DNA of 64,000 bases from Dama dama (GCF_033118175.1 NC_083681.1:16386001-16450000); one strand, 5' to 3'. Positions 1 through 10,288 are shown, counted from the first letter of the stretch. The notes: generated by a model from the letters alone, not told the origin. Numbers and translations are program-made.

Positions 1-417
1 TTCTGGCTTACTTCACTCTGTATAATGGGCTCCAGTTTCATCCATCTCATTAGAACTGATTCAAATGAATTCTTTTTAATGGCTGAGTAGTATTTGGACT
101 CTGTGGGAGAAGGCGAGGGTGTAATGTTTCGAGAGAACAGCATTGAAACATGTATATTATCTAGGGTGAAACAGATCACCAGCCCAGGTTGGATGCATGA
201 GACAAGTGCTCGGGCCTGGTGCACTGGGAAGACCCAGAGGGATCGGGTAGAGAGGGAGGTGGGAGTGGGGATCGGGATGGGGAATACACGTAAATCCATG
301 GCTAATTCATGTCAATGTAAGACAAAACCCACTACAATATTGTAAAGTAATTAGCCTCCAACTAATAAAAATAAATGAAAAAAAAAGAAATAAAAGGCAA
401 AAATTAAAATAAAATAA
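1..417 (+). mobile_element. Ruminant L1 3' end with 5' inversion
   Basis: Bases 1 to about 92 are the reverse complement of the end of L1 ORF2, the same text that runs forward near 4280-4360 and 7570-7660. From about 93 the L1 3' untranslated region runs forward to an A-rich tail (361-417). An inverted 5' segment joined to a forward 3' segment is the hallmark of twin-primed L1 insertion. The left end lies outside the window, so the target duplication cannot be seen. Confidence 0.9.
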
Positions 418-1020
418 ATAGACTAAAATATAGGGTAAACATAATTTTATATGCACTGGGAAACCAAAAAATTCATATGAGTTGCTCTATTGTGATACAA
501 AGGTCTGTCTAGTCAAAGCTATGGTTCCAGCAGTCATGTATGGATGTCAGAGTTGAACTATAAAGAAATCTGAGTGCCAAATTGATGCTTTTAAACTGTG
601 GTGTTGGAGAAGACTCTTGAGAGTCCCTTGGACTGCAAGGAGATCCAACCAGTCCATCCTAAAGGAGATCAGTCCTGGGTGTTCACTGGAAGGACTGATG
701 CTGAAGCTGAACCTCCAATACTTTGGCCACCTGATGAGAAGAACTGACTCATTTGAAAAGACCCTGATGCTGGGAAAGATTGAAGGCGGGAGGAGAAGGG
801 GATGACAGAGCATGAGATGGTTGGATGGCATCACCGACTCGATGGGCATGAGTTTGAGTAAACTCCGGGAGTTGGTAATGGACAGGGAAGCCTGTGGTGC
901 AGCAGTCCATGGGGTCGCAAAGAATTGGACATGACTGAGTGACTGAACTGAACTGATTGTGATACCCGCTTTATTGCAGTGGTCTGGAACTGACCTCGCA
1001 ATATCCCCAAGGGATGCCTG
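418..1020 (+). mobile_element. Tigger1 3' end, split by a BovB insertion
   Basis: Bases 418-498 and 956-1020 together read as the last ~145 bp of Tigger1, a TcMar-Tigger DNA transposon. The terminal inverted repeat ends GATGCCTG at 1020, followed by the expected TA target at 1021-1022. The same 3' end occurs in the longer Tigger1 near 58.3 kb. A BovB end (499-955) was inserted into it later, and the L1 to the left probably truncated it. Confidence 0.85.
499..955 (+). mobile_element. BovB (RTE) LINE 3' end
   Basis: This is a 5'-truncated BovB 3' terminal region ending in the typical CTGAACTGAACTGA tail. It is flanked by a 10-bp target duplication, ATTGTGATAC, at 489-498 and 956-965. BovB is the non-LTR retroposon of ruminants (also found in squamates) whose 3' end gave rise to the Bov-A SINE unit. 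A 172-residue open frame on the minus strand (547-1065) is an antisense by-product of this end. Confidence 0.95.
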
Positions 1021-1129
1021 TAGCCAAAACAATTTTGTAAATGAATGACAAGTTTGGGGACTCACTACCTGAATCTAAGAGAAATTACAGTACTGTGGAA
1101 ATCAAGCAGGTTTGGAAGTAGTGTGAGTC

Positions 1130-1620
1130 TAGACAAATATGTCAATGGAAAGAATTAAGAGTGCAGAATTAGATCCAAACATTAATTTTACTTTCAACAA
1201 ACCTGCAAGTAATTCAATGGAGAAAGGAATGTCATCCTAACAAATACTGCTGGGAAAACTGGATACACATATGGGGGGAAAATAAGTAAATAGTCACCTA
1301 TCTTTACCTTACACAAGACATAAAAATTAATTCTAAATGAACTACAGGTCTAAACTTAAGAGCTATATCTATAAAACTTCCAAATGAAAAGAATCTCAAA
1401 TTAGAAGCAGTTTAAATGCTCAACAGGAGAATGAATACATAAAGCATATTATAGTCTTACAATGAAGTACTAGTCAGCAATACAAAGGGCAAAGTACTTA
1501 CCTACACAAAACACGGAAGAACCCAAAATTATTATGCTGAATAAAAAATGATGAATTTGAGAAAATATGTAAATACTCATACAAGCAATGCTCCAAATCA
1601 AATGTTGAGAGTTTTCCCAC
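1130..1620 (+). mobile_element. Old L1 ORF2 3' portion, degraded
   Basis: The text follows the L1 ORF2 C-terminal region (a 'tattcaatggagaaaggaa'-type segment, then 'aatactgctgggaaaactgg', then 'caatgaagtactagtcagca'). It is far more diverged than the ruminant L1s in this window and has no open frame. The family is likely a mammalian L1M. Bases 1021-1130 are unassigned. Confidence 0.65.
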
Positions 1621-1812
1621 CATCCCATATCCCTTTCCAAGCCAAACTCAAACTCCAAATAGGCAGCTAGTTTTGTGTTTTCTATCACCATAGATAAATT
1701 TCATCAGTTCTGGGACAGCATATAAATGGAATCATATAATAAATACTTTTCATGTCTTTGTCTGATAAAAGTTTAATATATTAATGTGTATGTCCTATGT
1801 GTGACTATGCAA

Positions 1813-1900
1813 TGTGTATATATATATGTGTGTGTGTGTGTGTTTATATATATTTACATACATATGTGTGTGTATGTGTGTGTGTATATATATATACATC
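1813..1900. repeat. (TG)n/(TA)n microsatellite
   Basis: Two compound TG/TA tracts lie at about 1815-1850 and 1865-1900, separated by short AT-rich sequence. Confidence 0.9.
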
Positions 1901-2465
1901 CCATATCCTATAAAGCATGTATGTCACTTTGGTGAAACTAAAAAATATTTTTATAAATGAAATAATCCAAATTTTTGTTTGAAAGTTCAAAACTGTCCTA
2001 TCTAGGTACTTCAACTTTTCAATAATTAATTAGTATACTAATGGAGCACAAAAATGTTTTAGGTTGTTCTGGAGGTAGCAAGCATGGTAGAAAGCACACT
2101 GGTAGGAAGTTGAGAAACATTTTCCAATGTTCTGGCCCTGTACTAACTACTAATAGTAACTTAGACAAGTCATTCAGTCTCTTTGAGCCTCACTTGCTTC
2201 AAGGGTTACACTCGTTGATCTTCCACCTTCAAAGTTTCATGATAGAACTTCCACTCTATTGTATATTACTGACTAGACTAATGAGTAACCTACTGCTGCT
2301 AACAATAAATATCAAAAGACATATCATTTAGATCTAGTTCTTTGACCAAAGAGCAATTAAGTAAGAGATTAAGGACCAAAGATTACCTGAAAAAGATCAT
2401 ATATTTGGAAATTAAGAAATGTAAGGGTGAAAAAAATAAAGAGTAAAATATTTCAAATATTTAGA
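1901..2465. other. Unassigned AT-rich sequence
   Basis: I see no gene or clear repeat family here. A 96-codon open frame at 2041-2331 has no motif, no coding signature and no recognisable relative, so I treat it as chance. Confidence 0.6.
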
Positions 2466-3361
2466 ATGAACTGTGGTGTTGGAGAAGACTCTTGAGAGTC
2501 CCTTGGACTGCAAGGAGATCCAACCAGTCCATCCTAAAGGAGATCAGTCCTGGGTGTTCACTGGAAGGACTGATGTTGAAGCTGAAACTCCAATACTTTG
2601 GCCAGCTGATGCAAAGAGCTGATTCATTTGTAAAGACCCTGATGCTGGGAAAGATTGAGGGCAGGAGGAGAAGGGGACAACAGAGGATGAGATGGTTGGA
2701 TGGCATCATCTGTTGGTCCTTTAATGGACCGGAACCTGGTGGTCTGGAGTCGACGATAAGAAAGTAAGAGAGAGAAAGAGGCTGATATCCCCTGGTTTAT
2801 GTGGAAAGCCAATAGAGCCCTGTTCTTAGGGCTCGCGCCGCTGCACGTAGGCACCAGGCGCCCTCTCGAGTGGGTGAAGGCACAGTGCGCCTTCTCCAGA
2901 GGGTCTTAGAGGCCCGGGCAAGAAAGTGAGCTCAGCGGGCCTCCGCGCTCCAAGGAATTAGCCAGAAATAGAGAGGTAGAGAGAGAAAGACAGAAAGAAT
3001 AGAAAGAAAGACACAGGGACCCAAGCTCTGATGGAGCAAAGGTGTTTTAATCAACATGGTGTGTGCATATACACTGCCTTACAAGGTGGCTATTCTCAGC
3101 AAAGATAAAGATTAAAATTCCAGACTTACAAAACATAAGATGATCCCTATCAAAGAGAGAGTTGCAAACAATCACCTTTTACCATATGGCTCATAAAAAG
3201 GAAGAGGGTACTTATCACTGTAGTGAGAAATGCCTGGATTCCTCAGCCCCGGGAAAGGCGTGCCTCTCCTCTTAATTCCTGAATATTCAGGAATCAATAA
3301 GGGCCAGAGGATTCCTGACAGATCCAAAACAGCACACAGGAAGCCTCTTGTTAAATGCTTC

Positions 3362-4774
3362 TTTTTGTTTATTTTTGCTTTTATTTCCAATATTCTGGGA
3401 GGTGGGTCATAGAGGATCTTGCTGTGATTTATGTCGGAGAGTGTTTTGCCTATGCTCTCCTCTAGGAGTTTCATGGTTTCTGGTCTTACATTTAGATCTT
3501 TAATCCATTTTGAGTTTATTTTTGTGTATGGTGTTAGAAAGTGTTCTAGTTTCATTCTTTACAAGTGGTTGACCAGTTTTTCCTGCACCACTTGTTAAAG
3601 AGGTTGTCTTTTTTCCATTGTATATTCTAAAACTTAAAAGCTTTTGCACAACAAAAGAAACTATAAGCAAGGTGAAAAGAAAGCCTTCAGAATGGGAGAA
3701 AATAATAGCAAATGAAGAAACAGACAAAGGATTAATCTCAAAAATTTACAAGCAACTCCTGCAGCTCAATTCCAGAAAAATAAATGACCCAATCAAAAAA
3801 TGGACCAAAGATCTAAACAGACATTTCTCCAAAGAAGACATACAGATGGCTAACAAACACATGAAAAAATGCTCAACATCACTCATTATCAGAGAAATGC
3901 AAATCAAAACCTCAATGAGGTACCATTACACGCCAGTCAGAATGGCTGCTATCCAAAAGTGTACAAGCAATAAATGCTGGAGAGGGTGTGGAGAAAAGGG
4001 AACCCTCTTACACTGTTGGTGGGAATGCAAACTAGTACAGCCACTATGGAAAACAGTGTGGAGATTTCTTAAAAAACTGGAAATAGAACTGCCATATGAC
4101 CCAGCAATCCCACTCCTGAGCATACACACCAAGGAAACCAGATCTGAAAGAGACACGTGCACCCCAATGTTCATCGCAGCACTGTTTATAATAGCCAGGA
4201 CATGGAAGCAACCTAGATGCCCATCAGCAGATGAATGGATAAGAAAGCTGTGGTACATATACACAATGGAATACTACTCAGCCATTAAAAAGAATTCATC
4301 TGAATTATTTCTAATGAGATGGATGAAACTGGAGCCCATTATACAGAGTGAAGTAAGCCAGAAAGATAAAGACCAATACAGTACACTAACGCATATATAT
4401 GGAATTTAAAAAGATGGTAATGATAACTCTATACGCAAAACAGAAAAAGAAACACAGATGTACAGAACAGACTTTTAGACTCTGTGGGAGAAGGCGAGGG
4501 TGGGATGTTCTGGGAGAACATCATTGAAACAAGTGTACTATCAAGGGTGAAACAGATCACCAGCCCAGGTTGGATGCCTGAGACAAGTGCTCAGAGCTGG
4601 TGCACTAGGAAGACCCAGAGGGATGGGATAGAGAGGGAAGCGGGAGGGGGGATCGGGAAGGGGAACACAAGTAAATCCATGGCTGATTCATGTCAATGTA
4701 TGGCAAGAACCACTACAATATTGTAAAGTAATTAGCCTCCAACTAATAAAAATAAATGGGGGAAAAAAATAAAA
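3362..4774 (+). mobile_element. Ruminant L1, 5'-truncated with twin-priming inversion
   Basis: Bases 3362 to about 3627 are ORF2 sequence in reverse. From about 3628 ORF2 runs forward to its stop at 4409, then the 3' UTR and tail follow to 4774. About a dozen ORF2 bases are missing at the inversion joint. The target duplication TAAATGCTTC is perfect at 3352-3361 and 4775-4784. The insertion target was the solo LTR. Confidence 0.93.
3628..4409 (+). pseudogene. L1 ORF2 C-terminal fragment (endonuclease and RT missing)
   Basis: An uninterrupted frame of about 260 codons covers the C-terminal part of the L1 ORF2 protein, with the Cys-containing segment (CWRGCGEKGTLLHCWWEC) and the conserved 'LPYDPAIPLL' stretch. 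It ends at the normal stop (..HIYGI). The N-terminal endonuclease and reverse-transcriptase domains are absent, so it cannot act in retroposition. An intact reading frame over this length argues for a fairly young insertion. Confidence 0.85.
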
Positions 4775-4934
4775 TAAATGCTTCCTGACAATCACCAACT
4801 GGATGGACATGAGTTTGAGTAAACTCTGGGAGTTGGTGATGGACAGGGAGGCCTGAGGTGCTTCAGTCCATGGGTTTGCAAAGAGTTGTACACAACTGAG
4901 CGACTCAATTGAATAATAAAAACATTTTTTTCAG

Positions 4935-5620
4935 GATGATTTGAGGGCAGTAATTTGTAGCCTTAAAATCATTTATTATAAAGGAAAATCTCTGAAAATT
5001 CATGAACTAAGCCTCAAAATTCAAAATTAGAAAAGGGAAGTCAGAATAAACACAAAGAAAATAGAAGAATGAAAATAATAAGGATGAGAATAGAAATGAA
5101 GACGGGAGCTACAAAGAAAATATTTAGCCTTTCTGGGCAAATCATTGCCAACACTGATCAATAAAAGAAGAAGCTACTTAAGATAAAGGAGTCCACCCAC
5201 AGATTTCATCGGATTAAAAATGTAAGATGATTTTTTGTGTCAAAAATTTGAAAATTTGGAGAAAAAGGAAAAGTTCTCAGAAAAAAAAAATCTAATTTAC
5301 TGAAACTTGCTTCAGAGGAATTAAAAATATGAGCCTATAACAATTAAAAATCATTTTAAAAAATTTCCCACACAAATAAAGCAGACTGGAAAAAGTTTCC
5401 AAACATTAAAAGAAAAAATTATTAGAAACATATGCAAACTAGTCTAGTGAACATGAAAGAGGGACACTCCCTAACTCGGTGTATTGTGTTAGCACAGTCT
5501 GGAGAGTTAAACTTGACAATGACAAAATGAAAAAGATAATATGATGAGCCAATCTCCTTCATGCAATTCGTTCCAAGAAATCCTAAATAAAATACTGGCA
5601 AAGTCTATTTAGCAATGTAT
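4935..5620 (+). mobile_element. Old L1 ORF2 middle portion, degraded
   Basis: The order of segments follows L1 ORF2 upstream of and into the reverse-transcriptase region ('aagaaaatagaagaatgaaa', then a 'ccaatctccttcatg..' stretch, then 'taaataaaatactggcaaa'). Many stops and gaps make it a fossil of an L1M-type element. Confidence 0.6.
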
Positions 5621-5636
5621 AATGTATAACAATGTT

Positions 5637-5862
5637 TAAGGGCGTCCCAGGTGGCTCAGTGGTAAAGAACGTGCCTGCAGTGTAGGAAAGACAGGAGATT
5701 CGGGTTTGATTCCTGGCTCAGGAAAATCCCTTGGAGCAGGGCATGGCAACTCACTACAGTTTTCTTGCGGGAAAAATCCCATTGACAGAGGAGCTGGGCA
5801 GGCTACAGTCCGTGGGGTCTTAGGAGAGTTGGACATGACTGAAGCAACCGAGCTCGAGCACT
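5637..5862 (+). mobile_element. Bov-tA SINE
   Basis: A tRNA-derived head ('gtggctcagtggtaaagaa') is followed by the BovB-derived A unit ending near 'gttggacatgactgaagc'. Bov-tA SINEs are transcribed by RNA polymerase III and are thought to borrow the BovB reverse transcriptase. Confidence 0.93.
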
Positions 5863-5883
5863 AAGGAAGCTTAAAAAGATGAT

Positions 5884-6095
5884 GTGTGTGTTAGTTGCTC
5901 AGTCGTGTCCAACTCTTTGTGACCCCACAAACTGTAGCCCGCCAGGCTTCTCTGTCCCTGTAATTCTCCAGACAAGAATACTGGAGTGGGTGGCCATTCC
6001 CTTCTCCAGAGGATCTTCCTGACCCAGGGACTGAACCCTGGTCTCCTGCATTGCAGGCAGATTCTTTACCCTTTGAGCTACAGGGAAGTCCTTAA
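5884..6095 (-). mobile_element. Bov-tA SINE
   Basis: The antisense A unit ('gttgctcagtcgtgtccaac') leads into an antisense tRNA head ending 'ctacagggaagtcc'. Only about 20 bp separate it from the opposite-strand Bov-tA to its left. Confidence 0.93.
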
Positions 6096-6149
6096 AAAGA
6101 TGATACATCAAGACTAATTTTGATTTTTCCTACTTATTGTCTGTGTTCT

Positions 6150-6363
6150 GTGTGCACGCTCAGTTGCTCAGTCATGCCCGACTCTTTGCCACCCCATGGA
6201 CTGTAGCCTGCCAGGCTCTTCTGTCCATGGAATTTTCCAGGCAAGAATACTGGAGTGGGTTGCCGTCTCCTATTCCAGGGGATTTTCCCAACACGGAAAT
6301 CAAATCTGTGTCTCCTACACTGGCAGATGGATTCTTTACTGCTGAGACAACAGGGAAGCCCTT
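6150..6363 (-). mobile_element. Bov-tA SINE
   Basis: A complete antisense Bov-tA runs from 'gctcagttgctcagtcatg' to 'acaacagggaagccc'. It is the third Bov-tA in under 800 bp. Confidence 0.93.
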
Positions 6364-6529
6364 AGTAGGTGTTTAAATTGGTACTATCACCCTGGAATGC
6401 TGTGTGGCATTATCTAGAGAAATTGAATATGTCATATGCTGAAACATGGTAGTTTCATTCCTGAGACTAAACCCTAGAAGAACCCTTGCTCATATTTACC
6501 AGAAAACATGAGCAGAAATGTTTAAAACA

Positions 6530-6750
6530 GCTGCCCTGGTGGCTCAATGGTAAAGAATCTGCCTGCAATGCAGGAGAGGAAGGAGATGCAGGTTCAGTCC
6601 CTGGGTCAGGAAAATCCCCTGGAGGAGGAAATGGCAACACACTCCAGTATTCTTGCCTGGAAAGTCCCATTGACAGAGAAGCCTGGTGGGCTACAGTCTG
6701 TGGTGTCACAAAGAGTGGTACACAATTGACTGACTAACACTTTCACTTTC
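6530..6750 (+). mobile_element. Bov-tA SINE
   Basis: The head 'ctgccctggtggctcaatgg' is followed by a full A unit ending near 'ttgactgactaacac'. It forms the fourth member of the SINE cluster 5.6-6.75 kb. Confidence 0.93.
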
Positions 6751-6889
6751 ATTTCTGATGGTTAAAATGGAAAACAGCCCGGACTTTCACCAAAGAGAAG
6801 GGGTAACCAAATTGTGCTGCAGTCATATAACATGGTGCTGTACAAAATTCAAAGTTGTCCACACAGGGAGCTCAAATCCGGTGCTCTGG

Positions 6890-7045
6890 GACAGCCTAAA
6901 GGGGTGGGAAAGGGTGGGAGGTGGGAAGGAGAGAAGTTCAGGGAACTTATGTGCACCTATGGCTGAATCATGTAGACATATCATAGAAACAAACACAATA
7001 TTGTAAAGCAATTATCCTACAATTAAAAATATATATTTTTTAAAG
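6890..7045 (+). mobile_element. Ruminant L1 3' UTR end
   Basis: A G-rich stretch ('ggtgggaggtgggaagg') leads to 'cctatggctgaatcatgtag', 'caatattgtaaagcaatta' and an A/T tail. This is the L1 3' terminal structure seen in the other ruminant L1 ends of the window, in a more diverged form. Confidence 0.75.
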
Positions 7046-7360
7046 TGTCTGGAATCAGTTTACATGCATCCACATAGACAAACTTCACAAATGTGAAACC
7101 GCACATAACAAGCAGGTTGCAGAATTATACCCTCAGCCTGATTCCACTTAGGAAAAGCTAAGGGATATTGTCAGATGTGGTTTTAAAATAAGCCCTGGGA
7201 GAGATAAACACAGTGTCCACCATAATGGTTAAGTCTGGGGAGGGAGATGGATTGCAATAGGAGAGCCTAATGAGGCCTTCTGATAACCCTCTGACAATAA
7301 ACTCTTTCTTTCTTACACTGCGGTGGTAAGTGTGTGGTTGTTCATTTTTGCATTTAAAAA
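7046..7360 (+). mobile_element. Old L1 3' UTR-like sequence
   Basis: The segment resembles the 3' UTR of old mammalian L1s ('gcctgattccacttagg' followed by 'ggttaagtctggggaggga'). It is too diverged to name a subfamily. Confidence 0.45.
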
Positions 7361-7367
7361 AAAAATG

Positions 7368-7884
7368 CATTAAAAAACTGGAAATAGAACTGCCATATGA
7401 CCCAGCAATCCCACTTCTGGGCATACACACTGAGGAAACCAGATCTGAAAGAGACACGTGCACCCCAATGTTCATCGCAGCACTGTTTATAATAGCCAGG
7501 ACATGGAAGCAACCTAGATGCCCATCAGCAGACGAATGGATAAGGAAGCTGTGGTACATATACACCATGGAATATTACTCAGCTGTTAAAAAGAATTCAT
7601 TTGAATCAGTTCTAATGAGATGGATGAAACTGGAGCCCATTATACAGAGTGAAGTAAGCCAGAAAGATAAAGAACATTACAGCATACTAACACATATATA
7701 TATGGAATTTAGAAAGATGGTAATGATAACCCTATATGCAAAACAGAAAAAGAGACACAGATGTACAGAACAGACTTTTGGACTCTGTGGGAGACGGCGA
7801 GGGTGGGATGTTTCGAGAAAACAATATCGAAACATGTATACTATCTATGGTGAAACAGATCACCAGCCCAGGCTGGATGCATGA
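7368..7884 (+). pseudogene. L1 ORF2 C-terminal fragment with lost stop
   Basis: The frame contains the 'LPYDPAIPLLG' segment and the rest of the ORF2 C-terminus. At the usual end an extra TA in the 'acatatatatatgg' tract (7690-7706) shifts the frame past the normal stop, and the reading frame runs on into 3' UTR sequence to 7884. It lacks endonuclease and reverse-transcriptase domains and is dead. Confidence 0.8.
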
Positions 7885-8062
7885 GACAAGTGCTCGGGCC
7901 TGGTGCACTGGGAAGACCCAGAGGGATCGGGTAGAGAGGGAGGCGGGAAGGGGGATCGGGATGGGGAATACATGTAAATCCATGGCTGATTCATGTCAAT
8001 GTATGACAAAAAACATTACAATATTGTAAAGTAATTAGCCTCCAACTAATAAAAATAAATTA
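7368..8062 (+). mobile_element. Ruminant L1, 5'-truncated
   Basis: ORF2 C-terminal sequence begins abruptly at about 7368 and continues through the ORF2 end and 3' UTR to an A-rich tail at about 8060. An A-rich approximate duplication ('aaaaaaatgca') flanks it near 7357 and 8064. Confidence 0.92.
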
Positions 8063-8111
8063 AAAAAATGCAAAAACTCCATAAATATGCTTATATGTTA
8101 TAAAAATTCTT

Positions 8112-8334
8112 TGTTGTTGTTGTTTAGTAGCTAAGCCATGTCTCTTTTGTGACCCCGTGGACTGTAGCCTACCAGGCTCCTCTGTCCATAGGATTTTCCA
8201 GGCAAGAATACTGGAGTGGGTTGCCATTTCCTTCTCCAGGGGATCTTCCCAACCCAGGAATTGAACCTGTAGCTGCTGCCATATCTCCTGCATTGTAGGC
8301 AAATTCTTTACTGCTGAGCCACTGGGGAAGCCCA
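8112..8334 (-). mobile_element. Bov-tA SINE
   Basis: A (TTG)n-like start is followed by an antisense A unit and an antisense tRNA head ending 'gccactggggaagccc'. Confidence 0.9.
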
Positions 8335-8335
8335 T

Positions 8336-9002
8336 TATACTCTTGGGTGTGTGAACATATTTAATTTTTAAACATTTTTAAACATTTCCTGATTTTCTAT
8401 GCCTAATATGCTGGTGACATCAAGGAATTACCTAGCCCTTGCCTCATAGTTTTACAACAAAAAAAGAACATTCCTTTCAGCATATGTCCCCGGTGATTAG
8501 AAATTTCTTCTCATTTACTTCCTTGCTTTGACAAGGGATAAAACAAATGTCCTTTAAGGAAAGTGAGGGATCATTCTAGAAATCCCTTCTATATTTTGAG
8601 ACATGCTTGCTCTTTATTTAAATGGTAAATCACCAATTACTATTGGGCCTTTCTCTGAATTAAAAGAAAGTAGGTTGCAAAGCACAGGATCAAGGTCCAA
8701 TCACGAGGACACAAGAACCAGCAGCAAAATGCCTCTTACTGTTTTAAGAGGCTTTACACTGTTAGGACAATGATTATTATATACATTTACCAGTGGGGTT
8801 TATGAGGAACTGGGAAGAGAAAAAACATGGACAGAATTAAAAGTTTTCATGTGAGAACCAAGGTGGAGATTCAATTTTCCTCCTTCCTAGTCCTGCATTC
8901 TTTTTTTTTTTTTTACAAAGTACATTACATTATATATGAAGGATAAATCCATAAAATAGCAAAAAGAAATTTTTTTAGACAATTGACAAGCAAAAAGAGA
9001 CT
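8336..9002. other. Unassigned sequence
   Basis: I see no gene and no recognisable repeat here apart from a T-run near 8901-8914. Confidence 0.6.
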
Positions 9003-9645
9003 TTTTTAGATTTTTAATTGAAATATAGTTGATTTACAATGTTTTATGTATATACATCAAAGTGATTCAGTTATACACACACATATATATATTCTTTTTC
9101 AAATTATTTTTCATTATACTGTATTACAAGATTTTGAATACACCTACCTATATTATACAGTAGGATCTTGTTGGTTATCTATTTTATAGATTGCATATCT
9201 GTTAATCACAAATTCCAAATTTATCCCTCCCCATTTCCCCTTTGGTGACCATAAGTTTGTTTTTCTCTGTCTGTGAGTCTATTTCTGTTTTGTTTATAGG
9301 TTCATTTGTATCATTTTTTAGATTTTACATATAAGTAATATCATATTTGTCTTTGCCTGACTTACTTCATTTAGTATGATAATCTCTAGGTCCATCCATG
9401 TTTCCGCAAATGGCATTATTTCATTCTTTTTATGGCTGAACAATATTCCATTATATATATGTACCACATCTTCTTTATCCACTCCTCTGATGGTGGACAT
9501 TTAGGTTGCTTCCATGTCCTGCCTATTGTAAATATTGATTCTATGAACATAGGGGTGCAGGTACCTTTTCAAGTTGGAGTTTTCTCCAGATACATGCCCA
9601 GGAGTGGGCTTGCAGGATCATACAGTAACTCTGAGAAATATTTTT
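9003..9645 (-). mobile_element. Artiodactyl L1 3' end, antisense
   Basis: An antisense 3' UTR ('aattgaaatatagttgattt..') is followed by the antisense ORF2 end ('tatggctgaacaatattcca', 'acatcttctttatccactcc'). It is more diverged than the L1 at 3.4-4.8 kb, so it is an older artiodactyl subfamily. Confidence 0.88.
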
Positions 9646-10076
9646 AGATAAGAGATATTTGCCAAGCCCATCCAAGTGTAAATATTATTTCTCTCTCTTT
9701 TTCTCTTTTTCTTCTCTTCTTTCTCCTCCCTCTCTTCACACACATAGTGGAGGCATTTCTGTCCACACATCATTTTGACATAGAGAAAAGGAACTTTAAT
9801 TACTAGACATAGATGGTCACTTGAATTTCTACAACTGTACAGAACCCATGCTTCACATGGCCTGTGAGGGCCCCTGCCTGCCTCTGCCAGCAGAAGACCA
9901 CATCCGTTTTGTACCACCAGCCCTTTCTGACACAGCCTAATGGCTCTTTCTCTAGTCTTTTAAGCAAGCTAATACTTCTCTTTCCCCTTTTTTCTTTGAA
10001 AAATAATTCAATATAAGCCTCATTTATGCTTTCTGGGAAAACAACAACAACAACAACATAATAATAATATCACAGA
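9646..10076. other. Unassigned sequence with a CT-rich tract
   Basis: A pyrimidine-rich tract lies at 9688-9740 and an (CAA)n tract at 10042-10058. No gene is evident. Confidence 0.6.
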
Positions 10077-10288
10077 GCTTCCCAGGTGGCTCAGTGGTAA
10101 AGAATTTGCCTGCAGTACCGGAGATTCTGTGGGTTCAGTCCTTGTGTCAGGAAGATCCCCTGGAGAAGGGAACGGTGAGCCACTCCTGTATTCTTGCCTG
10201 GGAAATCCCATGGATGGGGGAGCCTGGCGGGCTACAGTCTGTGGAGCTGCAAAGAGTCAGACACGACTCAGAGACTGAAGAACAACAA
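10077..10288 (+). mobile_element. Bov-tA SINE
   Basis: The head 'gcttcccaggtggctcagtg' and A unit end at 'gacacgactcagagactgaa', next to an (AAC)n-rich tail. Confidence 0.93.

Larger units (their letters stand above)
2711..4790 (-). mobile_element. Solo LTR, class II (ERVK-like), split by L1
   Basis: The LTR occupies 2711-3361 plus 4785-4790. On the plus strand it begins TGTTGG and ends CTGACA, so both ends are TG..CA-like. Its 6-bp target duplication fits class II retroviruses. Read on the minus strand it looks like U3-R-U5: an ATTAAA-type poly(A) signal lies before a 'ggtcccTGTGTC' stretch, then a CT-rich, GC-rich 3' part. No gag, pol or env remains, as expected of a solo LTR made by LTR-LTR recombination. 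Class and orientation are inference from structure. Confidence 0.7.
2466..4917 (+). mobile_element. BovB 3' end, interrupted host of a nested insertion
   Basis: BovB sequence stops at 2710 in the stretch 'ggatggcatcatc' and resumes at about 4791 with 'atcaccaactggatgg'. The two halves join into a normal BovB 3' end running to about 4917. Everything between is a solo LTR that itself contains an L1. The LTR is bounded by ATCATC (2705-2710) and ATCACC (4791-4796), a 6-bp target duplication with one mismatch. Confidence 0.9.

Noticed and set aside
547..1065. 172-residue minus-strand open frame
   Set aside because: It is the antisense of a BovB 3' end. The same frame recurs antisense to the BovB copies at 2461-2709, 19835-20152, 28879-29349 and 57886-58540, so it is a repeat property, not a gene.
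3926..4264. 112-residue minus-strand frame
   Set aside because: It is antisense to the open L1 ORF2 fragment.
5637..5700. tRNA gene suggested by tRNA-like heads with A and B boxes
   Set aside because: The heads are fused to the BovB-derived A unit and do not form a complete cloverleaf. They are SINE heads, here and in the other copies.
6486..6737. Open frames of 60-83 residues in Bov-tA SINEs
   Set aside because: The same peptides appear at many Bov-tA copies in this window. SINEs are Pol III, non-coding elements.
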